Shown: positions 1-6,427 of the stretch, piece after piece
Layout of the letters: each line of letters starts with the position of its first letter
How positions within the stretch are numbered: position 1 is the first letter of the stretch
DNA from: GCA-003244245 sp036521655
Lineage (GTDB): Bacteria > Actinomycetota > Actinomycetes > Mycobacteriales > Pseudonocardiaceae
Assembly (NCBI GenBank): GCA_036521655.1
Contig: DATDHI010000124.1
Location: 1-11,877 of the forward strand
DNA: 11,877 nucleotides
Direction: 5' to 3'
Notes under the pieces: model-generated
Seen by the model: the letters and a program-made list of their open reading frames with translations, nothing else
What the model was told of the DNA's origin: nothing
Database searches by the model: none
Made by a program: the position numbers and the translations under genes

Positions 1-50
1 AGCACCCCCAGCGACACCTGATCCGGCCGCACCACCACACCCTCGCCCAT
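1..50 (-). CDS. Possible IS4-type transposase, N-terminal end only (runs off left edge)
   Basis: A minus-strand reading frame opens at ATG 48-50 and runs off the window edge after 16 codons. The short visible peptide ends RPDQVSLGVL. This resembles the beginning of the N-terminal domain of actinobacterial IS4-type transposases, where a DxxSLGVLTR-like segment precedes a FPxxLVD motif. The catalytic DDE region would lie outside the window. No terminal inverted repeat could be defined without the other end, and no clear ribosome binding site precedes the ATG. The identification rests on about ten residues and could be wrong. Confidence 0.3.
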   Translation of the reverse strand, partial: MGEGVVVRPDQVSLGV

Positions 51-137
51 GATCGGCGACCGTGCCAGCCACCAGCCCCGAGACGATCACGCCACGCCGC
101 ACCGATCAGGAACTACCAGGTCAAAAGCTTGATCAAC

Positions 138-395
138 TTAGCTACGTGGCATTGACCCTAGGCGGCGAGGGTAGTGGATGCCCAACACGCTGAACGTCTG
201 CTCGCGCTTAGCCTGGTTTCCGACGTAGAACGCGACATCTCGCGTTGGCGCACACAGCTCGGTGAGGAACTTCTGCCGGAGCGCGGAGATCAGGTCGTCG
301 TCGCTCAGACGGCGAAGGTTCCTCTGGAAAGTGACGAACTCCGCCAGTGAGGGTGCGGCGACCCGAGGGTTCACGGCTCGACGGATCACGCACAT
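138..395 (-). CDS. Small conserved-looking protein of unknown function (85 aa)
   Basis: I do not recognise the family. The frame can be opened as far back as a GTG at 432-434 (98 aa), but ATG 393-395 is preferred because a TATTAT -10 box lies seven bases before it and there is no Shine-Dalgarno site for the upstream start. The protein is soluble and mixed alpha/beta: an acidic/basic helical stretch (FVTFQRNLRRLSDDDLISAL) is followed by a C-terminal part FYVGNQAKREQTFSVLGIHY that reads like a conserved beta-strand core. It sits alone between a possible IS4-type transposase end and a long gene-free stretch, so its context suggests mobile or accessory DNA. It could be the C-terminal remnant of a longer protein. 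Confidence 0.45.
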   Translation of the reverse strand: MCVIRRAVNPRVAAPSLAEFVTFQRNLRRLSDDDLISALRQKFLTELCAPTRDVAFYVGNQAKREQTFSVLGIHYPRRLGSMPRS

Positions 396-408
396 CGAAA
401 CCATAATA
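396..408 (-). promoter_or_regulatory. Candidate -10 element for a leaderless transcript
   Basis: On the minus strand TATTAT (408 down to 403) is followed by exactly seven bases and then ATG at 395-393. That spacing places transcription initiation on or next to the A of the start codon, as in leaderless actinobacterial genes. No good -35 hexamer is seen, so the call rests on the -10 and its spacing. Confidence 0.4.
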
Positions 409-434
409 AGAGCTGCAAGCTGGCCGAGCACCAC

Positions 435-955
435 CAGGACCTGATCACCTTCTCAGGGGTCAGGGTCCTGGGTTCGGCTCCCCGCTCCTGAGCTGGTTCT
501 CGGGAATCTCCAGCTACTCCATTCCTTGTCATACCGGAACTTCCTCCTCCCTGGGTCGTTCGACCCCGGGGTTCGGGCGGCCATGGAGAGCAGGAACTCC
601 CGGCCTCACCAGCTTAGGTACGCGGCGGCCCGACGAGGCCCCTCCCTGCGCCTAGGGGCCGGTGCGACCACGGTGAACGGCATAGCCCGATCGGTAGTGG
701 TGATCAGCCCGGCAGCTGGACTGGGAAGCATTCGACATAGCGACGATGTCCACTCCATAGGCCCACAGTGGACGAGTTGCGGCGAGGACCTGAGCCATGT
801 GCCATGCCGGCTGGCCAGGGCATGCGGGTGCGTACAACATCAAGTACGAGCTGACCGAATAAGGAACCCCGAGCCGCCTACTGGGAGACTTCCGATCCGG
901 TAAGACGTGAGAGTTTGACGATCTCCTGCCACGTTCTTGGCCGCGAACTGATGCG
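435..955. other. Long stretch with no convincing gene
   Basis: No frame here gives a credible protein. The longest open frames (526-903 plus, 652-843 minus) have erratic composition and no domain I can recognise. A short plus-strand tail reading AYNIKYELTE and then TAA (at about 830-862) could be the end of a lost gene. An inverted repeat CTCAGG (452-457) / CCTGAG (487-492) encloses 29 bases. The stretch is best described as decayed DNA. Confidence 0.4.
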
Positions 956-1231
956 CACTACTACCGGAAACGCTCAGTGTGGTGCCACGAGCTCACCCGA
1001 CAGCACGGCCTGTCCATGGCCGACTACGACGTGCTCGTGACCTTGGCAGAGCAGCCCGATCGCGGCATGCGGATGGCTGAACTCGCCGACACGATCCTGC
1101 AGCCCCGCAGCAGCCTGACCCGCCTCATCGCCACCTGTGCGGCATCCGCGAACGGTTCCTCAACCACCTCAGCCCGCAACAGCTCGACCAGCTCGCCGAA
1201 GCGTGGACAGCTATCAATCCAGAGGTGAATT
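956..1231 (+). pseudogene. MarR-family regulator with the middle deleted
   Basis: MarR proteins are dimeric winged-helix repressors. Residues HGLSMADYDVLVTLAEQ followed by MRMAELADTILQPRSSLTRLI match the helix before the winged helix and the recognition helix of a MarR protein, in the frame of GTG 977. The frame then degenerates. In the next frame, from about 1138, the sequence reads CGIRERFLNHLSPQQLDQLA and EAWTAINPEV, which is the typical C-terminal dimerisation helix of the same family. The wing and the linker helix expected between them are missing, so a deletion of a length not divisible by three joined the two ends. The N-terminal dimerisation helix is also short or absent. The product cannot be functional. 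Confidence 0.65.
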
Positions 1232-1430
1232 GCAAGCCCTGCTGGTCGAACCGCCTGTCCCACTCATCTGAGTATGCACTCTGTCCCAGCCAGGGTGATG
1301 TGGTCTGCCCGGCGGGTCCGGCCGGAGCGAGCCGGTGCGCTGCGGTGTCATGGCTGCCGCCGAAAGCGTCACGGAAGTGGCCTGCTAGCGGTGGGCTAGG
1401 CCTTGTGGGTGGCGGTCTACGCGTCACGGG

Positions 1431-1453
1431 CTGCTATCAATCTTGATAGCCAG
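1431..1453 (-). terminator. Hairpin just after the relE-type toxin gene
   Basis: GCTATCA (1433-1439) and TGATAGC (1444-1450) form a perfect 7-bp stem with a 4-base loop. Flanking CTG/CAG can extend the stem with one bulged base. It starts seven bases past the toxin stop codon on the minus strand. No T-run follows, which is common for actinobacterial terminators, so it is a likely but unproven transcription end. Confidence 0.45.
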
Positions 1454-1456
1454 GTC

Positions 1457-1732
1457 TCATCGCGGTCGATAGACGTCGGCGCGGTGCTCGACGCGGAGCA
1501 CGGTGACCAGACGGATCACATCGTCGATCTCGTACAGGATGCGGAAGGCCCCCCGCCGCGCGGAATGGACTCCGGTGAGCTCACGGTGCAGAGCGTTGCC
1601 GACGCGATGCGGGTTGTCCAGCAAGGTTCCTGTGATGAACTCGATGACTGCTGCGGCGACGCCTTCGGGCAGTTTGTCCTGGATGGCGCGGCCAGCACTG
1701 GCGCTCACCCGCAGCCGGTATGGCTCGGTCAC
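1457..1732 (-). CDS. relE: RelE/ParE-type toxin of a type II toxin-antitoxin pair
   Basis: The 91-residue product has the size and layout of RelE/ParE toxins: an N-terminal RLRVSASAGRAIQDKLP helix region, an AVIEFITGTLLDNPHRVG segment, then the beta-sheet core GAFRILYEIDDVIRLVTVLRVEHRADVYR. The R-IL-Y-I-D--------V-HR--VYR pattern is the family signature. RelE-type members are ribosome-dependent mRNA interferases and ParE-type members poison gyrase; I infer RelE type from the pairing with a Phd/YefM antitoxin. The start codon overlaps the end of the antitoxin gene by four bases (ATGA), indicating translational coupling. No disruption is visible. A hairpin follows the stop. Confidence 0.85.
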   Translation of the reverse strand: MTEPYRLRVSASAGRAIQDKLPEGVAAAVIEFITGTLLDNPHRVGNALHRELTGVHSARRGAFRILYEIDDVIRLVTVLRVEHRADVYRPR

Positions 1733-2001
1733 CGTCGAGGACGCAGCGCCCGCACCGCATCGACTCCTTCGATCACCTCGCCGCGAGCGACCTCCTGGCG
1801 TGCCTCCCGGATGTCCGCCATGGCGTCGCCGTCACTGAGGATTTCCAGGGTCTCTTCGATCGCGGCGAGATCCTCATACCCGATCAGCACGGCGGCTGGC
1901 CGGCCGTTGCGAGTGACAACGACACGCTCGTGCTCCCGCTCGGCCCGGTCGACGAAGTCGGACAGGTGGTCGCGCACGGTGCGCAGCGGCTCCACACTCA
2001 T
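1729..2001 (-). CDS. Phd/YefM-family antitoxin partner of the RelE-type toxin
   Basis: The product has the N-terminal DNA-binding fold of Phd/YefM antitoxins (SVEPLRTVRDHLSDFVDRAE, then VVVTRNGRPAAVLIGYEDLA) and a C-terminal acidic, probably disordered tail that would wrap the toxin. It neutralises the downstream toxin and, as in the family, probably represses the operon. Two starts are possible: GTG 2005-2007 or ATG 1999-2001. ATG is preferred because the GTG lies inside a perfect palindrome (2005-2014) that looks like an operator, and neither has a good Shine-Dalgarno site; the transcript may be leaderless. The antitoxin precedes the toxin, the usual order for this type. Confidence 0.85.
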   Translation of the reverse strand: MSVEPLRTVRDHLSDFVDRAEREHERVVVTRNGRPAAVLIGYEDLAAIEETLEILSDGDAMADIREARQEVARGEVIEGVDAVRALRPRR

Positions 2002-2004
2002 GGC

Positions 2005-2014
2005 CACAATTGTG
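2005..2014. promoter_or_regulatory. Candidate antitoxin operator palindrome
   Basis: CACAATTGTG is a perfect 10-bp palindrome just before the antitoxin ATG. The flanks (TGTGG and GGCCA side on the minus strand) continue the dyad imperfectly. Phd/YefM antitoxins bind such short palindromes at their own promoters, so autoregulation is the likely role. This is inferred from position and symmetry only. Confidence 0.4.
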
Positions 2015-2129
2015 CCACATGTCGGTCAAGGAGGTCGGTCGCCGCACTCTCACCTGCGATTTCCCGCAGCGTGGGAGGGGCGGTACAGGCCGGCTGGTCA
2101 CGGCCATGGTCACCAGTATTTTGCCGATC

Positions 2130-2391
2130 ATGCCGAAGAGGCGTGACCGGGACAGCGTCGTCCAGCGCGGGAACGCCTGGCTGGTCCGGAAATTCGGCGG
2201 GCTCTGACCCGGTCACTGGCAAACGGCTGTGGCTGTGTGGCACGTGCGGCAGCCCGCAGGAAGCTCCGCATGAAGTTCCTCGGCCAGGTCGACTGCCAGA
2301 AAGCCGGCCGAACCCGGGCCAGCTCGGCGCACTGCTCGACGAGTGGCTGCCGGGTGCGGAGCTCGGGGCGAACACCCGGGCGCCGTGGTGA
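2130..2391 (+). pseudogene. N-terminal remnant of a tyrosine recombinase (phage-type integrase)
   Basis: Reading across frames gives the start of an actinobacterial phage-type integrase. From ATG 2130 the frame reads MPKRRDRDSVVQRGNAWLVR. After a shift near 2200 it reads AGSDPVTGKRLWLCGTCGS. A third frame gives ARAAARRKLRMKFLGQVDCQ, and the last segment is LGALLDEWLPGAELGANTR (about 2320-2385). This matches the arm-type DNA-binding domain (W-V-----DP-TGKR-----T---A-----L----D) followed by the start of the core-binding domain (LLDEWL). At least two frameshifts interrupt it, and the whole catalytic domain with the Arg and Tyr residues is absent. It probably marks an old integrated element. A C-terminal integrase scrap lies at 11129-11230 on the other strand. 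Confidence 0.6.
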
Positions 2392-2815
2392 TGAGGATGG
2401 CCTGGCCGCCTCTGACCGGTACCGGGGTGCTCAGCGCGGAAGTCGCGTCGGTGAACTGGACGGTGCCGGTTGCGCCGCGGGGCGCCACGTTCGCAGTGTT
2501 CGCCGACGCAGGCCAGCCCGGTTACCGGCCCATCGATGGGGTGGGCTATGCGCTGACCGAGGCAGCGTGCGTGGCACTGATCGGACGGCGCCGCTGGCCC
2601 CGGGTCACGGCTGGGGTCAACAACGCCACCATCGGTGCCCTGGGGCTGGTCAGCCGCGGCGGTGTTTCTGGGTTGGGCGGTGGCCAACCGTCGCGCCTAT
2701 ATCGCCGAGACGCGCGGACCGCGCCGAGCACACCCGCGCCGAGCACACCCGCGCCGAGCGCACCCGCGCGGCAGTGGACGCCGAACGGCTACGGATCGCC
2801 CGCGAGCTGCGCTAG
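2391..2815 (+). pseudogene. Two-component sensor kinase remnant, NarL-associated type, cut before the phospho-acceptor His
   Basis: The first frame (from ATG 2391) has RPIDGVGYALTEAACVALI and GRRRWPRVTAGVNNATIGAL, typical of the N-terminal membrane helices of actinobacterial NarL-partner kinases. Near 2644 a second frame continues with WSAAAVFLGWAVANRRAYIA (last membrane helix). From about 2714 a third frame gives a charged helix and the motif AVDAERLRIARELR followed by TAG. In intact kinases this motif is ERLRIARELHD, where the His is autophosphorylated. Here the His is replaced by Arg and a stop follows, so the dimerisation and ATPase domains are gone. The membrane region also looks shortened. 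No response regulator gene is present nearby. Confidence 0.6.
2723..2767 (+). repeat. Three tandem 15-bp units
   Basis: The unit GCCGAGCACACCCGC occurs at 2723-2737 and 2738-2752, and with one substitution at 2753-2767. In the kinase frame it encodes repeated AEHTR/AERTR pentads, a heptad-poor charged helix that would lie between the last membrane segment and the dimerisation domain. It probably arose by replication slippage. Confidence 0.75.
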
Positions 2816-2822
2816 GTTGGGA

Positions 2823-3104
2823 ATGACCACCACACTCGCCGGTGCCCTGGCATTTCTCGGCCAACAGCCTGGTCAGTCCGCCGCTGATCTTGCTCGTCGC
2901 GCCCGTGTCACGCCGCAAAGCGCGGCAAAAGCCCTCAACCGGCTCGAGCAGCTCGGCCCCGTCTCTCGCGACCCACACCCAATACATGGGCGGATCCAGC
3001 AGGTCTATCTCACCGAGGAGGGCGCGGCGATGCTTGCATCTGCCGCGAACGGGCCGGGTGCGCTGGGATGCTGGCTCTGCGGTGAGTCGCGTGCCTCAGG
3101 TTGA
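2823..3104 (+). pseudogene. MarR-family winged-helix fragment (93 aa)
   Basis: From ATG 2823 the product covers only the DNA-binding part of a MarR repressor: ALAFLGQQPGQSAADLARRA, the recognition helix VTPQSAAKALNRLEQLG, and the wing DPHPIHGRIQQVYLTEEGAA. The usual N-terminal dimerisation helices (about 30-40 residues) and the C-terminal helix are missing, and the tail GALGCWLCGESRASG looks unrelated. The ATG lacks a good Shine-Dalgarno site and lies in frame with the first part of the upstream kinase remnant. It overlaps the convergent VOC gene by nine bases. A stand-alone winged-helix protein is possible but a truncated gene is more likely, given its neighbours. Confidence 0.5.
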
Positions 3105-3509
3105 CGTCTTGGCGGTCAACACTTCCCCTTCGAGTCCGTCGGGGTCGCGGAAGAAGATGCTGTGGACCGTGCCGAAGTCGTTGATGGTGCCATCGCTGGC
3201 TGCCTTATCGACCAGCCGTTGCCGAATCGTGGCGAACGCCTCCGGTGAGGCGGCCTGCAGACCGAAGTGGTCGAGGCGCCCGCGCCCCCACATAGGTGTT
3301 TGACGCTCAGGTTCGGTGTTGCCCTCGATCACGAAGATGTTCAGCTCGGTGTGCGGACCGATGCGGATGATGGTCATCGTCTCGTTCCCGTCTTTGCCGT
3401 GCGTGCGCGTTGGCCCGACGTCGGCGTCGAATACCTCGGCGTAGAACTGGCCCAAGCGGGCGACGTCCTTGGAGATCCACGCGATGTGGTTGACCCCATC
3501 GAGCAACAT
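3096..3509 (-). CDS. VOC-superfamily protein (glyoxalase/dioxygenase fold)
   Basis: The 137-residue product has the paired beta-alpha-beta-beta-beta modules of the vicinal oxygen chelate fold: MLLDGVNHIAWISKDVARLG with FYAEVFDADVG in the first module and GRLDHFGLQAASPEAFATIR with SIFFRDPDGLEGEVL in the second. His8, an acid in TELNIF, His of LDHF and Glu of LEGEV sit where the metal ligands of the fold lie, so a metal-dependent enzyme is plausible. The substrate is unknown; the superfamily includes glyoxalases, extradiol dioxygenases and drug-binding proteins. The start is well supported: AGGAG lies a few bases before ATG 3507-3509. It lies 34 bases downstream of the methyltransferase gene and is probably cotranscribed with it. 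Confidence 0.85.
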   Translation of the reverse strand: MLLDGVNHIAWISKDVARLGQFYAEVFDADVGPTRTHGKDGNETMTIIRIGPHTELNIFVIEGNTEPERQTPMWGRGRLDHFGLQAASPEAFATIRQRLVDKAASDGTINDFGTVHSIFFRDPDGLEGEVLTAKTST

Positions 3510-3543
3510 GACGTTCTCCTATCTCTGGGGATGTCTCGAACCG

Positions 3544-4191
3544 TCAGATCCGACGTGCTCGGGCCAGCCATGCGGGTAGGTCAACGAACTCGCCGATCTG
3601 GCGGTGAAGTGCTATAGCGTGCTCGTCGCGGACGATTACGCCTCGATACTGTGCTGGGCGCAAGTCCTCCAGTACCCATCGTTGGCTGAAGGCCTCGCGG
3701 ATCGTGGTGTCGCTGACCTGCGGGCCGAAGCCGGGCCCGGTATCTGACAGCGCGAGGACGTGCACCAGCCCGCCCGGCCGGCAGGCGCGGTGCAGACTGC
3801 GCACGTATCGGGCGCGGTCGTCCGCGTCGAAAATGTGGAACAACGCGCTGTCGATAACAGTGTCGTAAGTCGTGTCATCACCCAGAGCGAGCGCATCGGC
3901 GACCTGGAAATGGGCCTCGACGTGGCGGGCGGCGGCGTTGGCGCGGGCCTGCTCGACTGCCTGGGGCGAGGAGTCCAGGCCGTAGACGTCATAGCCCAGC
4001 GCGCTGAGATAGATGGTGTGCTCCCCGGTACCGCAGCCGACGTCAAGTACCTCGCCTCGGACCCACCCCTCGCGTTCCAGGGTGACGATTACCGGCTGCG
4101 GTTCCCCGATCACCCACGGCGCGGTGCGGGCTGCGTACGCGTCGTCGAAGACCGACAGCACAGGTGTGGGTCGCTGTGGAGTAGAAGCCAT
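3544..4191 (-). CDS. Class I SAM-dependent methyltransferase
   Basis: The product (215 aa from ATG 4189-4191) has a Rossmann-type methyltransferase domain. Motif I is VLDVGCGTGEHTIYLSALG, followed by the acidic end of strand 2 in VYGLDSSPQAVEQARANAAA, the AHFQVADALAL segment and YDTVIDSALFHIF (motif IV region). It would transfer a methyl group from S-adenosylmethionine to an unknown small molecule. A TTG at 4210-4212 would add seven residues, but the ATG is preferred because a promoter (-35 TTGACC, -10 TACGGT) places the transcription start at about 4191, giving a leaderless mRNA. The VOC gene follows on the same strand. The pair may act in detoxification or stress response, inferred only from the families and the promoter type. 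Confidence 0.85.
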   Translation of the reverse strand: MASTPQRPTPVLSVFDDAYAARTAPWVIGEPQPVIVTLEREGWVRGEVLDVGCGTGEHTIYLSALGYDVYGLDSSPQAVEQARANAAARHVEAHFQVADALALGDDTTYDTVIDSALFHIFDADDRARYVRSLHRACRPGGLVHVLALSDTGPGFGPQVSDTTIREAFSQRWVLEDLRPAQYRGVIVRDEHAIALHRQIGEFVDLPAWLARARRI

Positions 4192-4197
4192 AGCTTG

Positions 4198-4228
4198 ACC
4201 GTAGAAGCTCAAGCCTGGTTCAGGTCAA
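4198..4228 (-). promoter_or_regulatory. Promoter with 19-bp spacer, MerR-type
   Basis: On the minus strand TTGACC (4228-4223) and TACGGT (4203-4198) are separated by 19 bp, longer than the usual 17. The spacer holds an imperfect dyad, CCTGAACC and GCTTGAGC. An over-long spacer with a central dyad is the hallmark of promoters activated by MerR-family regulators. The start point would be near 4191, the A of the methyltransferase ATG. No MerR gene is in the window. Confidence 0.45.
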
Positions 4229-4323
4229 CCGTCAATCCCGTAACGTCCCGCACGTGCCGATCGCCCCGGTAGCGCTGCGTCGTTGGAGCGGCCGGTCGCA
4301 CTGTACCTCGTCCAAGAGCCGGC

Positions 4324-4824
4324 TCACGGCTGAGGGATGAGAGCTTCGGCGGCGTCGCGTTGCAGTACGGCGGCCTTGGCGAGAAAGTCGGCGATCACCG
4401 TTAGCTCCTGGTCGGTGTAGGCGTCGTAGAGTGTGTGCAGCTGCTGCTGCCACGGGCCGAACAGAGGTGCGATGTCAGCGTTGGCGCGGTCGGCGTTTGC
4501 CACGATGAGGATGCGGCGTCTGTCGGTGGGGTGCGGTAGCCGGTCTGCATAGCCTTTGTGGTGAAGGCGGTCGACGAGTTCGGTGACACTGGCCGGCGCC
4601 AGCGCGGTCTCTTCGCACAGTCGGGCATGGGTCATGGGGCCGCGGCGCAGCAGGATGTCGAGGGCCTTGGTCTCGATGGCGGACAGTCCGCGCCGCGTCG
4701 CCAACGTCGAGTGGAACATGATCGTTGATGTGCTGACTTCACGGCCGGCGAGGTCTAACGCCGCGATCAGCCGTCCTCGGGGGGCGCCGGGCTGCGTTGA
4801 ATCCGTCGAACGAGCCATTCCCAT
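4324..4824 (-). CDS. MarR-family transcriptional regulator
   Basis: The product (166 aa from ATG 4822-4824) has a complete MarR layout: an N-terminal dimerisation region (RLIAALDLAGREVSTSTIMF), the winged helix LSAIETKALDILLRRGPMTH, recognition helix ALAPASVTELVDRLHHKGYA with wing RLPHPTDRRR, then a long C-terminal helix ending EALIPQP. The D-RR motif in the wing is diagnostic. GAGGTGA lies just upstream; ATG 4816-4818 is an equally possible start. The gene diverges from the broken FAD monooxygenase, with the palindrome at 4854-4867 between them, so it was probably the repressor of that gene and of itself, responding to an aromatic ligand. It appears intact although its target is not. Confidence 0.85.
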   Translation of the reverse strand: MGMARSTDSTQPGAPRGRLIAALDLAGREVSTSTIMFHSTLATRRGLSAIETKALDILLRRGPMTHARLCEETALAPASVTELVDRLHHKGYADRLPHPTDRRRILIVANADRANADIAPLFGPWQQQLHTLYDAYTDQELTVIADFLAKAAVLQRDAAEALIPQP

Positions 4825-4853
4825 GTCACCTCGATCTCGCGGTTCCAAAGTCG

Positions 4854-4867
4854 TTCGGTATACCGAA
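4854..4867. promoter_or_regulatory. Perfect 14-bp palindrome between divergent genes (operator)
   Basis: TTCGGTATACCGAA is a perfect palindrome 30 bases before the MarR ATG and about 37 bases before the monooxygenase ATG. Another TCGGTAT half-site starts at 4878. Its position and symmetry fit a MarR-dimer operator controlling both promoters. Confidence 0.6.
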
Positions 4868-4904
4868 TGATATGGTGTCGGTATGGATGGACCCACCCGG
4901 CACG

Positions 4905-5839
4905 ATGTGAATCATCATCGGTGGCGGTGTCGCCGGGCCGGCGTTGGCGCTATTCCTGGCCAAGATCGGTGTCGCGGCGAAGGTTTTCGAGGCCTATCCG
5001 TACACCGCCGGGGTGGGCGGCGGTTTCAATATCGCCCCCAACGGCATGCACGTGCTGGCCGCGCTGGGGGTCGCCGACGAGCTATCCCGGGCGGCGACCT
5101 CGACTCCGGTGTCGTACTTCCGTGACGGTAAGGGTCGGCTGCTGGGCACCGTGCCCTACGGTGTGGCCACCGTGTACGGGCAGCCGGCGGTTGATGAGCC
5201 GGGCGCTGCTGTATCAGGCGCTGGCCGAACAGCTGAAGAACCGGGGCGTGCCGGTCGCCTACGAGAAGGGGGCTGGCGCGGGTCGAGGAGTCGGCGAGCG
5301 GGGTGGTGGCGCATTTCGCCGACGGCACCAGCGAGCGCGGCGGCCATCTGATCGGCGCTGACGGGGCCCGGTCGGTGGTGCGCCGCCATCTGTTGCCGGG
5401 CGGGCCGCACGAGGAGTACATCGGCATGGTTGGCATCGGCGGGTTCACCCAGCTTTCCGGTCTGTCCGGGATCCGGGCCGAGGAGATCGATGCGTTCACC
5501 TACACCTTCGGCACCAACTTCTTCGGCTACTGCGGCGCCGACACCGGAACGATGATGTGGTGGTCGAACCTGTGGCGTAAGCGGGAGTACACCAGCGAGG
5601 AACTGGCCCGCATGGACGAGGCCTCGGTCAAGCAGGAACTGCTCGACCAGTACGCCGGCACCCGCCGCCCCCGAGTGGAGGAGATCGTGGCCGAGGGACG
5701 CCGCCGCGGCGGGCAGAAGAAGACCCTTTCCCCGCTGCAGGCCTCCATTCGCAACCGCATCATGAAGATCATCCTGCGTCGGGCCGCGAAGAAAGTGGCC
5801 ACGCACCCGGACCCCTGGCTCTCCTACAAGATCACCTAG
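4905..5839 (+). pseudogene. FAD-dependent (class A aromatic) monooxygenase, multiply disrupted
   Basis: The family adds oxygen to aromatic compounds using FAD and NAD(P)H. Across three frames one reads the dinucleotide-binding motif IIIGGGVAGPALALFLAKIG, then MSRALLYQALAEQLKNRG, the DG motif HLIGADGARSVVRRHLLP, and a C-terminal segment ending HPDPWLSYKIT. Four lesions are visible. ATG 4905 is followed at once by TGA (4908-4910), where CGA (Arg) would be expected. An extra T at 5191-5192 shifts the frame. An extra G in a five-G run (5268-5272) shifts it again. Near 5658 YAG joins directly to TRRPRVEEIVAEG, omitting the roughly 75-80 residues that carry the GDAAHA FAD-contact motif in homologues. 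The total span corresponds to about 311 codons against about 390-400 for the family. Sequencing error could explain the single-base changes but not the deletion. Confidence 0.75.
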
Positions 5840-5898
5840 TGCAGGACCGGGTACTCGGCGCGACGACTGGCGGCGCGGCCTGGGTGGGCGGCTGGACG

Positions 5899-6058
5899 TC
5901 AACCGGAGTTCGCGTCCCCGAAATACTTGGAGTAGAGCTCGTCGTAGGTGCCGTCCGCTGTGATGTCGAGCAACGTCTCGTTGATCTTCTTGCGCAGCGC
6001 CGAACCGGCTGGTCGCCGTTCCTGGTCACGAACGGGTCGAGCGGCTTGATCCCCACCT
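5899..6058 (-). pseudogene. C-terminal remnant of an amino-acid ABC transporter binding protein (family 3)
   Basis: The minus strand encodes LRKKINETLLDITADGTYDE followed by LYSKYFGDANSG and a stop at 5899. This is the usual ending of family-3 periplasmic binding proteins (LRDKIN--L--I--DGTYD-IY-KWFG). Immediately upstream, in another frame, GIKPLDPFVTRNGDQP fits the preceding strand of the same fold, so a frameshift near 6005 separates them. The rest of the protein, its lipoprotein signal and the permease/ATPase genes are absent. The fragment cannot bind a ligand. Confidence 0.6.
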
Positions 6059-6108
6059 TTGATGGTGCTGCCCGGTGCGCCGCCGACGTCCCGCCCAGAC
6101 GTCACCAA

Positions 6109-6427
6109 TGGCAGCTGGTCACGGGCTCCGACCCTCAGCCCACGGCGTTGTCGTTACCGGGTGTCGTCGCCAGACCCCGCTAGCGTTCATCCGTCAGTCC
6201 CACTGCCCGACGTAGCCGCAGGTCACGGTCGTTCTCGTGCCTGGGCTGAGGTGGCAGGGGAGGAGGGCCGCAGCGCCGCGAGCGCGACGTCCAGGCATCG
6301 GTCCCTGCAGCCTGCGCCAGCCCCCGGGGGTTTTGTGGGCCGTATGTGTATCAGTCGTTCGTTCTGTGGGCTCTTTAGGGACGGTGGCGTGAGCGTTGGT
6401 GCTTGTTCATTGCATGAGGAGCAGATT
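6109..6427 (+). other. Gene-free leader region before the tyrosinase cassette
   Basis: An open plus-strand frame runs through this stretch into the tyrosinase, but its composition is not protein-like and the tyrosinase has its own start and ribosome binding site. CCCCCGGGGG (6321-6330) followed by TTTT could act as a weak terminator isolating the cassette from upstream decay. The cassette promoter is expected between about 6335 and 6410, but I could not pick a convincing -10/-35 pair. AGGAG at 6417-6421 lies six bases before the GTG start. Confidence 0.4.

Noticed and set aside
452..492. GGGTTCGGCTCCC within an inverted repeat, resembling a tRNA T-arm
   Set aside because: No acceptor, D-arm or anticodon arm can be built around it on either strand.
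526..903. 125-aa plus-strand open frame
   Set aside because: No credible start site, no domain, composition switches along its length; long open frames arise by chance in GC-rich DNA.
2343..3104. A single 253-aa fusion protein (kinase part plus MarR part)
   Set aside because: The shared open frame is coincidental: kinase motifs change frame twice inside it and the winged helix has its own ATG at 2823.
5156..5902. 248-aa minus-strand open frame opposite the monooxygenase
   Set aside because: It mirrors the monooxygenase codons and has no recognisable domain.
6059..6427. Long N-terminal extension of the tyrosinase frame
   Set aside because: The extension is low-complexity and not family-like, and AGGAG six bases before GTG 6428 marks the real start.
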